Part shown: positions 23,645-36,900 of the stretch, in pieces
Layout of the letters: the number at the start of each line of letters is the position of its first letter
Numbering within the stretch: position 1 is the first letter of the stretch
Assembly: GCA_020746105.1 (NCBI GenBank)
Contig: CM036618.1
Location: forward strand, 119,027,161 to 119,091,160
Length of the DNA stretch: 64,000 bases
Reading direction: 5' to 3'
Source of the DNA: Trogon surrucura
Lineage: Eukaryota > Chordata > Aves > Trogoniformes > Trogonidae
The notes under the pieces: generated by a model
Databases searched by the model: none
Seen by the model: the letters and a program-made list of their open reading frames with translations, nothing else
What the model was told of the DNA's origin: nothing
Translations under genes and position numbers: made by a program

Positions 23645-24300
23645 TCTAAATGACTATGAGCCAGCAGTATGCCCTCGCGGCCAAGAAGGCCAATGGCATC
23701 CTGGGGTGTATTAGAAGGGGAGTAGCAAGTACGTCAAGAGAGGTCCTCCTGCCCCTCTGCTCTGCCCTGATGAGGCCACATCTGGAATATTGTGTCCAGT
23801 TCTGGGCCCCTCAGCTCAAGAAGGACAGGGAACTGCTGGAGAGAGTCCAGCACAGAGCCACAAAGATGGTGAAGGGAGTGGAGCATCTCCCTTATGAGGA
23901 AAGGCTGAAGGAGCTGGGTCTCTTTAGCTTGGAGAAGTGGAAGCTGAGGGGTGACCTCATTCATGTTTACAAATATATCAAGGGTGAGTGTCAGGAGGAC
24001 GGAGCCAGGCTCTTTTCAGTGGCGTCCACTGACAGGACAAGGGGCAACGGGTACAAGCTGGAACACAGGAGGTTCCATAAAAATATGAGAAAAAACTTTT
24101 TCACTGTGAGGGTGCCAGAGCCCTGGCACAGGCTGCCCAGGGAGGGTGTGGAATCTCCTTCTTTGGAGACATTCAAAACCCGCCTGGACGCGTTCCTGTG
24201 CGCTCTGCTGTAGGTGATCCTGCTCTGGCAGGGGGTTGGACTAGATGATCTTTGAGGTCCCTTCCAACCTCTAACATTCTGTGATTCTGTGATTCTGTGA
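23645..24300 (+). mobile_element. CR1 LINE, 5'-truncated (copy 4, different subfamily)
   Basis: A plus-strand CR1 copy that ends in three TTCTGTGA units (24277-24300). Its 3' UTR differs from the other young copies: GGTTGGACTAGATGATCTTT, then GAGGTCCCTTCCAACCTC, instead of GGATTGGACTTGATGATCTT. It therefore belongs to another CR1 subfamily. It is truncated at about 23645, close to the same point within ORF2 as copy 2. It carries an open ORF2 tail. Confidence 0.96.
23650..24213 (+). pseudogene. CR1 ORF2 C-terminal fragment (open frame)
   Basis: 187 codons from an internal ATG to TAG (24211-24213). The peptide shows the CR1 ORF2 C-terminal blocks [53 protein letters not shown] and DRTRGNG. It aligns without gaps to the copy 2 peptide, with most residues identical. 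It ends at ...CALL, about 13 residues earlier than copy 2. A stop at this point followed by an untranslated GTGATCCTGCTCTGGCAG is, as I recall, usual for many avian CR1 subfamilies. Endonuclease and reverse-transcriptase catalytic parts are missing by 5' truncation, so it encodes no enzyme. Confidence 0.92.
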
Positions 24301-25869
24301 AATGCTATTTTAAGGAAAGGAGAACTGACAAGACAGCCAACGTTAACACGACCTGATCTCCCACTAACGACCAAAATTCCATCTCCATTTATCGTTTATA
24401 ATAAATATTGGCGGGTCCAAAGCCAGAGTCGTCCTCGCTCTGGTCACCGGCTGTATTCCCATGGCTTAACGTCACATCCACCAGCACCGCCTGCAGAATA
24501 CGCTGCAGCTCTGCAAAGCCACCCGCACACGTGCTGTGCAGAACTACCTGTCTGGTCCCCAGGACTTCGCAAAACCGAGCACATACTTAAACGTTCAGAG
24601 GCTCAGATGTGGCCGATCTCTGTACCTCCCACGCTGCCTCCTTCCCCACGCAGCACCGGCTGGAGGAGCGCGCAGCCCCTGCGTAATTGCAACACGACCG
24701 GATCCTTAACGGTGACCAACACGGTGTCACAAAGCAGAACCACGTCATCTCACAGCTACCTCCCCCACCCACCACGCACAGCTTGCTGTTAACTTGGAAT
24801 AAAATACAAATGTTTGGCATGACCTACGAGCAAATGCTGCTCTTTGCAGGGTTTTTGAAGTACAAGGGCCTACGTTACGGTCTACGCATAAGTCTATCGA
24901 CTCACCCTTTTCTCACTTCATCCGCGCATCTTTTTACACGTAACGGTGGCCCAGGGTGCAAACCTCAGGGAGGGGGAAAAGCCCCATCCTTTTTTAAAAT
25001 GATCTGTTTCATTAGGAATTGTCTTGCGCTATTTGAAGTGTGTTTTGATGACGAGGGATGGCTTCTCCTTTAGCGTTCTTATCTGCCATATTAATGACAA
25101 CAACTTCTCACAGAACGGCGGAGCAAGGAGCTTTGCTGAGTACCAGCAAACACCAACTAACAACTTTGTACTCCTCACTCCCTCTTTGAGTTCTCACCCT
25201 CCACCGAAGCTATATTAAAATATATTCTCAGAAGACACAGGTTTGCCTCTGTGCAGATTTATTTTCTTTAAGTCTAAGCCTGCGCTTCTCTTTCTCGGGA
25301 CCTGTAGCTCGGCGAAGAGCTGAGCTCCAGCCAGCTTGTGCAGCAGAACTCCTCCACACTTTTCACCTCTGAATTGTTTTTTTTTCTTTTCCTCTGCTCT
25401 AAACTCCTTGCGAATCCTCCTGTTTCACCTCATCTGCTTGCCTGCTGCCTAAATACACGGTGGGGGGGAAGCATTTGCTCTTGTTTTATCCGCAGCGCTA
25501 TTTATTTTTCTGAAAAGCGCCTTTTCCCCCACGTTGTGTGGTTCAAAATTTCTCCGCTGCTCATTATCAGGGCTCATTGCCTCTAACACCTTGTTCCTGA
25601 CCCTCGCCCCAGCTCAGCTGTCTTCTCCTTCCCCATTCCTCACTTTCGTTCTCCGCTTGCTCCCTGTTGCCCCCCGTTTCCCCTTGGTCTCCCAGGTCAC
25701 CCTCTCATCCCCGAGCCCAGGTGCCCCGGCCGGGCTGGCTCCCTTCCCCCTCATATACGGCCTTATACGTGTGTATCAAAGCTTGATGCACATAAATAAA
25801 AGCAAGTTGGTGACTGATTTATTTTCTCGGTATCTATTAAACACAGCTTAAACTGCCCTGGACATATTT
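24301..25869. other. Single-copy DNA, no gene recognised
   Basis: No recognisable coding or RNA gene. The overlapping frames around 24,408-25,073 and the C/T-rich run at 25,600-25,760 reflect composition. Confidence 0.55.
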
Positions 25870-26072
25870 AGGCTGGAAATTAGAAGAAGGTTTATAACCA
25901 CGAGAAGAAAGGCAGCCTCTCAGTAGGAGTAGTGAGGGCAAGAAACTTTAATGGTTTCAAGATGGAACTAGATAAGTGTTTGAAAGACATCATACGATGT
26001 GGTTGCCTTCAACAGCAGGGGACAGGACTTGATGACTTAGGAAGTTCCTTTCAGTCTTAATTCTTATCTTCC
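25870..26072 (+). mobile_element. Ancient CR1-like LINE 3' remnant
   Basis: The block preserves the order of an old CR1 3' end: AGGCTGGAAATTAGAAGAAG near its start, 'ttcaagatggaactagataagtg' in the middle (20-base limit aside, the GATGGAACTAGATAAGTG part is the clearest), then GGACTTGATGACTTAGGAAG with TTCCTTTCAGTCTTAATTCT after it. The last part is equivalent to the GGACTAGATGATCTTTGAGG end of copy 4. It is far more diverged than the other copies and has no open frame, so it is a much older insertion. Confidence 0.65.
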
Positions 26073-27911
26073 TGTGTGGGCCAAATGTCACCCACGGCAG
26101 TCTGCGGGCGAGCCCTGCAGGGACGTGGCACAGGAAAGGTGGCCACGGGGCTCTGCCGGCTGCGGTCGCCTTCTCAGCTCCAGCACACGGTTGCCTTGCA
26201 GAATGGGGCACAAAGGGAACTGGTAAGACTTGGGTACCATCACGCAGAGCTCTAAAGTAGGTCTCCAAAGGGTAACGAAGCGCCAGCGTTACTCAGATGT
26301 GAAGGTAACACGCTGTCATGCCCTCTCTGCTTTACCTCCCGCCTTTGGTTGGGAAAGCTCAGGCTTCTGCAGCAGTCAAAGCATATTTGCTCCACGTAAA
26401 AGGTTTCAGAGGATTTGACACAGTGAACTGTACAGTCAAAGTGAGCTAAAAAGCAAAACCCAACGTCATCCACCAGCGGGTTGAGTCACGTGCTTACTTG
26501 TACAGGGGCTGCAGAATCAGTGCTCACAGCCACAGCCTGGCCATGAGCTGCAACCAAGCCAGAACAGCTCGAGGAGGTACCTACCTCCACTCAGCTGAGC
26601 TGTCCCTGCCAGCAGTCCCCACCGCAAGCTCATCATGTTGGCTTAAATCTTTATCAGAAGGTTGACTTTAGCATCTTCAGCAAGAGCTACAGAAGCTGAT
26701 CCAATTTGCCTTGCAAGGGAGTCGGGTACCAGCGCGCACACAGACCCTCGCGGCAGCTCGGCCGAAGGGGAATAACTTGTGAAGCTCTTTTAGCTCACCT
26801 GCCCAAAATTGCCGCAAGTATTAGCAGCCGGGGGTGACACAATCAGCAGTGATGCTTGGAGGGCAGGTTCACATCTCTGAGACTTCTAAGGCCTCCATAA
26901 CACAACCCGCAAAGCCCTGTCAGTCCAGCTCTGCCTGTCATTTATTATTTGCTCCTTTGCCTGCAGCTCCTTTTGAAGCTTTAAAAGCTTTTGTTTTTTT
27001 GATAGTAAAGGGATATCTGTGCCTTGCCTGTGGAAACGTCAGGCCCTGTATTGTTCAGTCCACAATAAAGTATGTCTTTCAGTTTGATTTATTGCTCTCA
27101 GTTTACTTTGCCTTAAGTTGGCAGCATATCCTGGTTCGGATTTGCTGATGGCCTTATAGTTCCTTTTTCTGTATTGGGGCAGCCAGTTTTATGTTTGTTA
27201 GTCCAACTCCAGGCCTATATTCAAAACGACCAGGAGTTGTGGTGTTTGAAATCTGATTATTTACAGCAATGCCTCTACTTGCGAAGGCATTTCCAGTAGA
27301 AATTGTCTGAAAGGGGACACATGGACTCAATTGAAGACATGTTTTTAAAGTTACTTGTCAAAGGAATGAATCCTCCTGGCCACTTCGGAGCTTTCAAGGG
27401 TTTGCTTTTTTTTTATAGTTAAATTATATTTAGTCAGAAAACCGCAGCAGCGAGCACATTTTCAAAATGCGAGCCTGCCGTGTGAGCCACCAGCGGGACA
27501 GCCAGGCCCAGAGCAGGGGGGCTGTGCAGGCAGACTGGTCACCCACGGCACCCCGTGCCCTCCTCCACCTCCCTTTCCTGCCAGCTCAGCTGCATAAACA
27601 CGTCCCCGAGCTCCCTGCGGCCACGGCTGGCACGGGTCAGAGGCAAACCTGGCCAGTCCACGTTCACTTCTCCCCACCGACGTCCCTCAGGTGCTCGCAA
27701 GCCTCCGCACGGCACCCATGGACACAGCGCTAGGCTGGGTGGGTGAGATTTTGTCTCTCCCTGGCGAAACATTTCGTCTCGTGCAGCTCGGTTTCCTACC
27801 TGCAACGATGGAATGAAGACACCGCGCTGCCCGTAAGGCGCCTTGAGATCTGCAGCACGGGCACTGGTGTTTCCGAAGGAGATGAAGAGCCCCGAAACTT
27901 CACCTCAAGGA
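26073..27911. other. Single-copy DNA with a GC-rich stretch
   Basis: No gene recognised. About 27460-27740 is G+C-rich with several CpGs and open frames on both strands, without known domains. The rest is ordinary unique sequence. Confidence 0.55.
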
Positions 27912-27988
27912 TCACAGAATCACAGAATGTCAGGGATTGGCAGGGACCTCGAAAGATCATCAAGTCCAATCCCCCTGCCAGAGCAGGA
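27912..27988 (-). mobile_element. CR1 LINE, 3' terminal stub (copy 5)
   Basis: Two TCACAGAA units followed by TGTCAGGGATTGG and the conserved 3' UTR up to GAGCAGGA. Only about 77 bases of the element were inserted or survive. It matches the copy 1/2 subfamily almost perfectly (one visible change, GGCAGGGACC for GGAAGGGACC). Confidence 0.93.
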
Positions 27989-30900
27989 TCTCAAGTTTGT
28001 CGCCGTATTACCATTACAATCATAAATACAAAAGCTTAGATTAAAATCTAAAGCCACTGAAGAAAATAAGAAACTCAATGGAACAGCTGGCTGGGTATCA
28101 ACCGAATAAAAACGAGGTGTATGCAAAGCTTCCAGGCCAGCACAGGAAGATTTTTCTCCTGGGTCAGTATGTGGGACTACACCTTTCTGAAAATTTCATT
28201 GAAGGAAGATTATTTGTTGTTTGTCTTCACGGGCTTTGAGCTGTTTCGTTAAAGCTGGCTCTTCAAAGTGCTATTCTCTCCGACTCCTGCTAGAGTCAGT
28301 GGGAATGAACAGGGCTGGAGGGAGGGCCCCTAGAGTAGAAACCAAATTATGAAAGATACTTTCATTAAGATAATCTCCACGCTGGCTGGTTAACTCCTGA
28401 AGTTATGGGGGGCACAGCCAGGAAAAGGCATAAATCCTTGGACACGCAAAGTGGCCGAAATTCGAATGGATGCCAGAGTCGTCAAAACGCTCCCAGCAGA
28501 CTCAGGACGGAGCCAAACCAGATCTTCAGCCTTTTCACTCCCTGAGTGGATGGCGCAAGTCCTTCCAACAGAAGTTCCCAAACTCTCAGAGCACTCATCT
28601 CCCAGAGAAAATGAACACCAGACCTACGCAGAACACGATTCCCTTCAAGTATGGTTAGTCTTTAATTACTGCATCTTCCTCTCCTGAACCAACACACTCT
28701 TCTGTGGACCAAGGAAAGAAGGAGGGGAAGCACGGCGGCAGGTATATCTGCTTTGTTTTCTATCCCCTTTTCTCAGCTGGCAGATATAAACTACATGTCT
28801 TTTAACGTTTGCTTTTGCTTTCTCAGTGACACAATAAACTTAAAGAGAAAAATCCCCAAATATATTTCACGTCCGCTTAAAAACACGAAAACATACGGCT
28901 TCAAGTCACAGAAAGCCGGTTTAATCCCATCGTAACAAAACCTGCCAGATCTAGACGGGCTTTAGAGCAATTGGTCTTGCTGCTTTCCTGGGGTTCCTCC
29001 AGTACAGATCTGATCAACACGCCTTAGCAAGTCCTTTGAGTTATTTTATACATCACGCACAGTAAATCACTCCGAGTCAACGTATCGATGACACAATTGA
29101 CCATGATGGCTCCTTTGGAGCACTTACAGTTTATCACACCAATGGGGTTGTCACACACGCTTGCAAAGCCTACAAGATAAACACCCGTGGTTTAAAAACC
29201 CTTTACCACGCAAGCTTATGACCATTTTGGAAACGCTGTAACTTTCTTTATCCTCATTAATTACCAGCCCGTTAAGCACCTGCTTGATGAACTTCTAGCT
29301 GCACCATTCCGCCCAAGAATCTTAAGACAGGGTTGCCTTTCTTTTCAGCAGAGAATATTACCTTTCGAGGGATAAGGAAATGTTTTCTTGTCAGGATTTG
29401 TTATTTATTCTGTGGTTGCATCTTGGGGTCATGAACGAAAGACTTCCCTCACTTGCAGTTGTAATCCTATCCCGAAGCATTAATATGCTGCTTTTTCACA
29501 TTCCACGCTTACTGCTTAATTTGATTTCAAATGGTCTATGTTACTACGGTTCCACTGAAGTGAATGGAAAGAGTCCAATTTACACCATGTAAGAAGCTGG
29601 CTGCCCGCCACTGACAAAACAGGCAAAATTCAACTTCTCAGAAAAATTTTATCGACGCACTCTTAAGCCCTTGAAGATAACGCACCCAGTGACAAAAGTG
29701 TAACTGTGTTGTTAGGAAGAGCGTGACGCGCCGTGAGAAAGCGGGACAATAGCATTTCAGAGAAGTACACGGGTCTACGTTTTTGCTGTGTAACGTTTGC
29801 CATGAGATCGACTCCCGGATTTCCTTCAGAAAGTATCAATCGGCGCCGCTCGCGATTCCTCGCAAATCCCGCCCTGCAAATTTCCACCAGCCCTACCTGT
29901 TCCCTTTTTGTCTCGGGCCGTTTCAGTCTATCACCTTAAACACAGATTTCGGTGTCTAACTTTGGGCGCCCGCTTTGAAGAAGCTGGACATCATGTCAAA
30001 CTTCATGGTCCGAAGCTCGAAAGGAACGACTGAGAAATACCACAGTCTACAATCTTGCCTTCCGCTTTTATCGTGACTCAAGGACAAAGGAAAAAGACGC
30101 CGGTATACTCAATACTAAATTGATACGCATTTATATGAACATAGCAGGAAGCTGAAACTCCAGGCCAAGTCGTCGTCTTTCTTAAGTAAAAGCATCGCGT
30201 CAGCAATTCTGTTTACTCAATCCAAGGCCGCTTTCATTTCTTGCTTGTTTTGCTATATATTTCTATTGAGGGAACACTTTCTCAGCAGCTTTTAGTCACT
30301 TCTTAAATGCATTTTATGAGGAGACAAAGTCAAATCACTATTACTTAATTAACACAATTGTGAAGGCTTCACTCCGGCTACACAATAGCTCTCCTGATCT
30401 TGCAGAAGGATGCATGACTTCATTATTGAGTATATTGTTTCCTATAAACATATAAAACCCCTACAATAACAACCCCATCAGCTGAAATGAAGTTATCTGA
30501 GAACAGAATTAAACTCTGAATGACCCTTTGCTCCACTCCATAGACCCCTATTAATAATCCTAATCTAATCAGGGGGGATAAATGTACTGTTGCAGGCTGT
30601 GCCAGGCACTTTGCCAGGAGGTCCTACTGCAGTCCATCTGAGTCATTCCAGCCCAGAGCTTCTCTGGAGAAGATGCGTCTCGCACGGAGAGGCCACTGGT
30701 TGACTTCCTCTTTTGTTATCTTTTAGTGGCAAAGTCATGTCCTTGTAACTGATAGACACTTTCCTTTGTAAATAACCCTGGGGTGACTGATAGAGCTTTT
30801 GCCAGACAAAGCCTGTAAATAGCGAGGCATTATTCATGCCAGGGCTGAGAACACTGTGTCACGGCTGACAAATTTATGGTAGATATGAGCTCACCTCTTC

Positions 30901-33900
30901 CACAAATATATACTTTCCCAGCAAATTCATCACATGTTTTAATGGCCCCATACTGAATTTGTCAGCTGTCTGTCCCTGCACAGTGTTTCCTTTGGATTCC
31001 TGTCAAGGATTGTTTGTTAAAATCATCTCCCTCCTTCCACCCTTCGGCTGCTAGCCCCAGGAAAGATCAATGATGACACATCTATTGATAATATTTTATA
31101 TTCAACTATTTGAATCATAAATCATTTTAACAATGCTGATATGTTTATTGAGTGTCTGCTGGCATTGCAATTATATAGAAGGTGATGTCACTCTAAATCT
31201 TGGCTTTGTTGGATTGCTTTTTATTTCTTCCTTCCCACTCCCACACCACTTCATAATTAAAATATGTCACTTTTTATTTTCGCTTTCCCACTTTCAAAAC
31301 AGCGAGAAACTTGGGTGTTTTAGAGAAGGTGTGGAGACCCAGGGCCTCTGTCTCCCGTTTAAACCAAACAGGCAAAAGCATTTCCCAGCAGTGCACAAAG
31401 ACACTGCTTCAAGTCTGCACGGATCCTTGGCAGAAGGATGGTTGGAAGGAGAGAATGGCAGAAGGACACTGCTTCTGCTCTCTACCCTGCAAATGGTGCA
31501 GAGGACCCTTCCCCAAGCCCTGCACAGCTGGGTCTGTCACCAAAGTCAAAGGGACACCTCACAGGGGAGAGGAGTGAAGATACTGAAATTCTCTGGCGAT
31601 CAACCCTGCAAGAAGCCTCAGGTTGGAAATCTCACTCCAAGCCCTGTCCTACACTCACGCTCCAGCAAGATCTTCTGCATTTCGTGCAAACCGCTCCACC
31701 TGCAGATCTGTACTTCAGACGACTAGCGGGGACAACCTGGAAGACTAAAACTGTCATTATTACACCCGGTTCTGAAGTTTCCCTCGGCGCACAGCTGCAG
31801 CTCTGGACTCCCAACTGCTGCCCCCACATTGCACAGAAGGCACCGACTCCACCGTTCAGCTCCGCGCGTTATTTTCCCTTTCGATTCACGGCCACGATAT
31901 TATGCAATTACATTTCTAAAAAAAAAAAACAAAACCTAGGGCTTTGCAATTCATTTAAGACTGTTTTCCTCCTTGGTGAGCTTCCGTTCTGCGTCCTCAA
32001 AGAGAAGAAAGCGGAAGCAAGAGAGTATTGGCCAGCAGGAAAAGTCACATTTGTTCCTTGAATGCAAAATGTCATCATTCATTAGAGAAGACTCAAAAGC
32101 AGCGTTTCTCCCAAAAGCAGACGGCAGGCGGGATTTACACTAGTTCATCAACTTGCTAATTCTAGTGGCTGCTTCCTTTTTTTTTAATTTCTTTCTTTTT
32201 TAATCTTGTAAACATATAGGAGAAATGATCTTGGTATGTGTGAAAGATTTTTATAAACGCATAAACGTGAAGGTGAAGAAAGTCTAAAGTGGTTTTCTTT
32301 GGGATGCACATTTCCCTTTACGTACCAAGACACACAGAACTGATTTTGTCGTTAGTGACGATGGGACACACCTCTTAAAATACGTTTCGGAGGTGTCCCA
32401 CTAATTTGAAACTTTTATGATCTGTCTCCACAAGCTTATAAAACTGGGCGAGAGCCCTGATGAGAATTTCAGGCCGAAATATTTTGAGAATAACAGTTTT
32501 TCCTGTGGTATGTTGGCACACCGACGTGTAGATTTAACCTTTCTCATGGCTCTCCAGAACGCGACGCTTCTAAGGCCAGATTCAAATTTCATTTACCCCA
32601 GTATAATTTCACTGTGTCAGAAGATATTACTTCAGATCTGCATAGACTGAAGCAAGAACACAGCCTGGCCCTTGATTTCAGCCAGTAATGGGCCCAGAAG
32701 AGAAGAGCAGAACTGCCAGAAAGGGGAGATATTTAGAGCTGTAGTGAAATCTGGATTTGTGATCCGGCTTCTGGGTTTGCGAAGGGCACAGATAAGTTTA
32801 CTCTCTGGGTTTCGGAATATATCTGAAAATCTTAGGAGAACAAGTACCGCAGACAAGCAAAAACTCCTGGTGGATAATTGCACTTTTGCTTTTGCAGGTT
32901 GCCTTGTTCACCCTGTAAATGTTTGAATGAATCTTGGCCGAGACTCAATTTTTTTTTTAACAAAACCCCCAGACCAGACTGCTTTCATATGTTCTCTGGC
33001 TTTTTTTGCAAACATTTTATGCTTTCGTAACTCTGAAAGCTATTTTCCTGTTTCCAGTGCTTCCATTTTCCTTAGCACTGAAGGCTGAGAGACCTTAAAG
33101 CCTCTTCATCTTTATCTTAATGGAAATTCTGGTAAAGAAGAGGGAAGTCAAAGTCTTTTCCATTGGGAACACAGGAAGAAACGCAGTATTTACAGGGGGC
33201 TTAGCCAAATTTTGACTGAAGTGGAAAAACTCTCTGACTTTTCTGGCCTCCAAACAACTACACATTCCATTATAAATAACTGCAGGCATAAATCAGCCCT
33301 GAGTTATGCCTGTCAGATAACCCGCGAGATATCTCCTTAGCCCCATTCACGTTCAACAACCTAATTTATGTACACACTCTTCAGTACCTTGTGTATATAG
33401 ATAAGATGACAAAACTTGATACGTAAAATTATAATAACCATGGGTTTCGCTCTGAACTGCATCTCCCACTGCCATGTGCAAGCAGAGGCCAAACATTCCT
33501 ATCTAAGGTAGGCTCTTGGACCTGATTGAGTTGCCAGGCACTGTGACGATACGGTGGGAACCAGGCAGAGCAGAGGTTCAAAATGCTTGAGAAAAGGTCA
33601 CAGGTCTGCCTAATTTTGGGCAGTTAACCACGACGACCACTTTAGAAGCCTAAATCGTCTTAAACCGCGTTTACGATCAATGAAGAGCCACAGTTTTTTC
33701 TGTGATAGTGATTTATTCTAGTTGAGACGCCCTTTCTGTTCCCATGGGGTGACTCTACATGTACGCAGTTGTCAAATCATATTTATTCGGATGTCGACGC
33801 CTAAATATATGTAAAGATTTGAGACACCTACTGCTTCATCAGGTCTCCCTTAAAAATGTAGCCCTGAACACGTTCCAATCTGTTTGCATCCAGGGTCTTT

Positions 33901-36900
33901 TTCTGCTCAGAAAGAGGGTTCTGCTTTCCCAAAGGCTCTTAAAAAAAAAAAAAAACCACCAAAAATAGTCCCTTGGATGCCAAAGTTTGGTTCAAACTCA
34001 CTTCTAGGTACGTCTTGGCTCTCGCTTACAGAGATGATAATCAGGAACCAATATACTTGTGCCCATTTCAAACCTGGCTGAGATCAGGAACCGGCCCCGT
34101 GCAATTATCTAACAAAATAAACTGAAAAGCATGAAGAAAAATGTTAGCAATGATGATACATCCCTGCAAGTATATTCGATACGTTACTTGGCTGTCTTTA
34201 TTATCAGGGGAACACAAATGTCTTGCTCACCACAGATTCCAGAATATATCAAGCACGGACGGGGTATTGTGTTTGTTTTTTGTATTTTTGGGCAGGATCC
34301 TGTATGTAGTCATAGCAAACCCAATTCTCCAAAAGACTGTGAGAAACTTAATTTCCCCAGCAATTGTTTATATCCATTTTAGCTTATTCTGCTAAACTTT
34401 TCTTTACCAGTTGGGTTTTAGATACTGTTGATTCTTTTGCACTTTAAAACACACGAGTGACTGGGAGGAGGGGGGGATTCATTCCCACATTCACTTAGCA
34501 ATAAACCAAAGCATGTGCACTTGCATGATACTTTTGCCAGCTCCATTATTTTATATACAAAATGTCATTGTGTTCCAAAGTATTATCATTTCCTTTTTTC
34601 CCAGACAGTGACTGTCTGTAACACGCTGTTTTGGAAGCGCTCCCTCCCAGATTCCGGGTATCCCTTCGCTTACAGAACTGTTTCTCACCACAAAAACGAA
34701 GAGGGGGGGGAAAAAAATTAAATAAGGTGGAGCGTTAGAGATCCAGGCATATAAAAATCCAAGAGCATTGGTCACTTATTAGCTTTAGCTTAATTACTGA
34801 TCTTCATTTGTACGTTTTCCCAGGAACGACGCTTTAGAGGAACTGGCTCTCTTTACACACCGCGTTATCTCGTGGATCTCAAACAACTGCTCATGAATGG
34901 GCTTTTCCAAGAGGACGCAAGCTGTGTTTGATTTAACTCGACGTATATTTATGTGACAGAACCTAACCGAGTTGGACTTTGTGCCGTAACCATAATGTTT
35001 GCACAGTTACACCTGGGGAGGAAAGCCCTCCCGCTAGAGCACTGACAGGATGCCAGCGGCAGGAAAGTTTACATAATAAAATCATGGTTTAAAGGATTTA
35101 TACATCTGTCAGTAGGACAGCGATGACATTCCTCATTTACAAGCGTGGGACGCTGCGAGTAATAGATTAAAGATAGGGCAAATAAGAGCCCCTTTGGATA
35201 GATGATAACGAGTTTTATTCCACGCCTCGTCCCTTCCTCCAGTAAGGATCCTGAAGGGCAGTTTGCTGGGAACCTGCCCTCCGCGCAGCCTTCTGGATGT
35301 AGGCATGAGCATGTTCTTCTCACCACCCAGCATGGCCAGATGTGAGGTAGCTCACACAGAAACAGCGACTGCAGAGCGGTGTTTACCACAGCGCTGCGCC
35401 CGTAAGCACCGCAAAACACTCCTTACTGCCATCAGTGGCTTTTGTATAGATTTCAGCCGCCTTCGTCCCCCCCTTCACTCTCCCCCCCTCCCTTGATGGC
35501 CAAGAGTCGCAGATCTGGGGAGCAAGAGGAAGGTAACGGAGCCACAGGAAGGCGCAACTTATCTCCACCTTGGCACCAACATCAAGGAGGCTTGATTTTC
35601 AAAGAAAAAGCGTAGAGCAAGAACGGCCCACGCTGACTCCAGTGCCTGAGCACAGACCCAAGAGCAACGCCAACAGCTCCTGGGTTTGCAACTCTTGGCT
35701 AGAGCTGATGCCCCTTCCTTCATGGAGGTGGTATCAGACCTGTAAGAGCAGCGTGGGCATCAGTGCACGGTGCCAGGAATACGCTGGTTTTCTTCTCTTC
35801 CAGCTGTCAAAAAAAAGTGCCAGAACCAAAGCTACTTGGACAGGGAGAAGATGGAGAGCAGGGGACACAGGCAGGAAGAAGTCAAGGAAAAGGTTGTTCC
35901 GTTTTCTTACTGAATGAAAGCATCAGGCAACAAAAAGGGGATGTAGGAAAGCTCTGGGACTCACTGGACTGGCCAAGATCCTCTGAATCACCACCTTGGG
36001 GAGGTGAAAATCAGCACCGCAGGAGCGCGGGGAAAACCCACCTGGCAACCCAGCTCACTTTTTAAACGTTAAAGGAAAAGCGTCCGAAGCTTTCAAACCT
36101 CCGTAGCCAAAAGGACAGCGAGAGGAGAAAGGCTCCAGGGACCCGAAACAACGGAGCACGGCAATGGCGAGGGGGAGAGTGCCGAGATTACGCCGCGGCC
36201 TTTCTTTAATGGATCCCTTCCTCGTTCACCCCGAGTAAGGCAGCTGGCACGTGGTATCGGAGAGTGCAGATGGATCAGCAATGTCAGACGTGCAGCTGTG
36301 CATATTTAACACACAGGGATCTTATTATCTATTTGCTAGCTAGCCAGCGGCAGGCTGATTTTGGAGGCGATTGCTCACAGTTGCAGAGAGAGAAAAATAG
36401 AGAGTAGTCCACGGTCATTAATCTTACACAACAGGCTGCACAGCGTTAGAGCCAGAACTGCTACTCTCCTGCATCTGTCCCTCCCACTAGCCCTAAATCA
36501 CTGCTTCTCAACTCCTCTCCATTACCGAGAAGAAAACCGTCCGGGTTGGAATTAGATACCGCGGCAGCACGAGCAGCCCCGCTGCATGAAACAGTTGCTC
36601 CAAATTTGTACTGGTTTCAGGTCTCTAACAAGCCTTTGGTCTGACCAGCCAGTGGCGATGGAGAAGAAAAACAGAGAGTTCTGATGCAATTTTCAGGTTG
36701 GGAATCAATTTCAAGCTCGCAGTAAGGCCCTCTTTCGTGGAGCTTTTCTAGTATGATTTGATGGCTGGCACCAGAAGCAGAGGTAGATCGCACATACGAC
36801 CTTCACCCCTCGCTAAGCCAAGTCGTAAGGTTTTAGGTCTTCATTTAGCAATGCCACTAAAACACACGTCTGATGTGATGCACGGGTAAGTGTCCTACTT

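Noticed and set aside
23650-24213. 187-codon plus-strand frame as a host gene
   Set aside because: The peptide is the CR1 ORF2 C-terminus and sits inside a CR1 copy with its octamer tail.
33941-33955. Poly-A run as the tail of a processed pseudogene
   Set aside because: The preceding sequence has no gene resemblance and no flanking direct repeats; the same holds for the other A/T runs.
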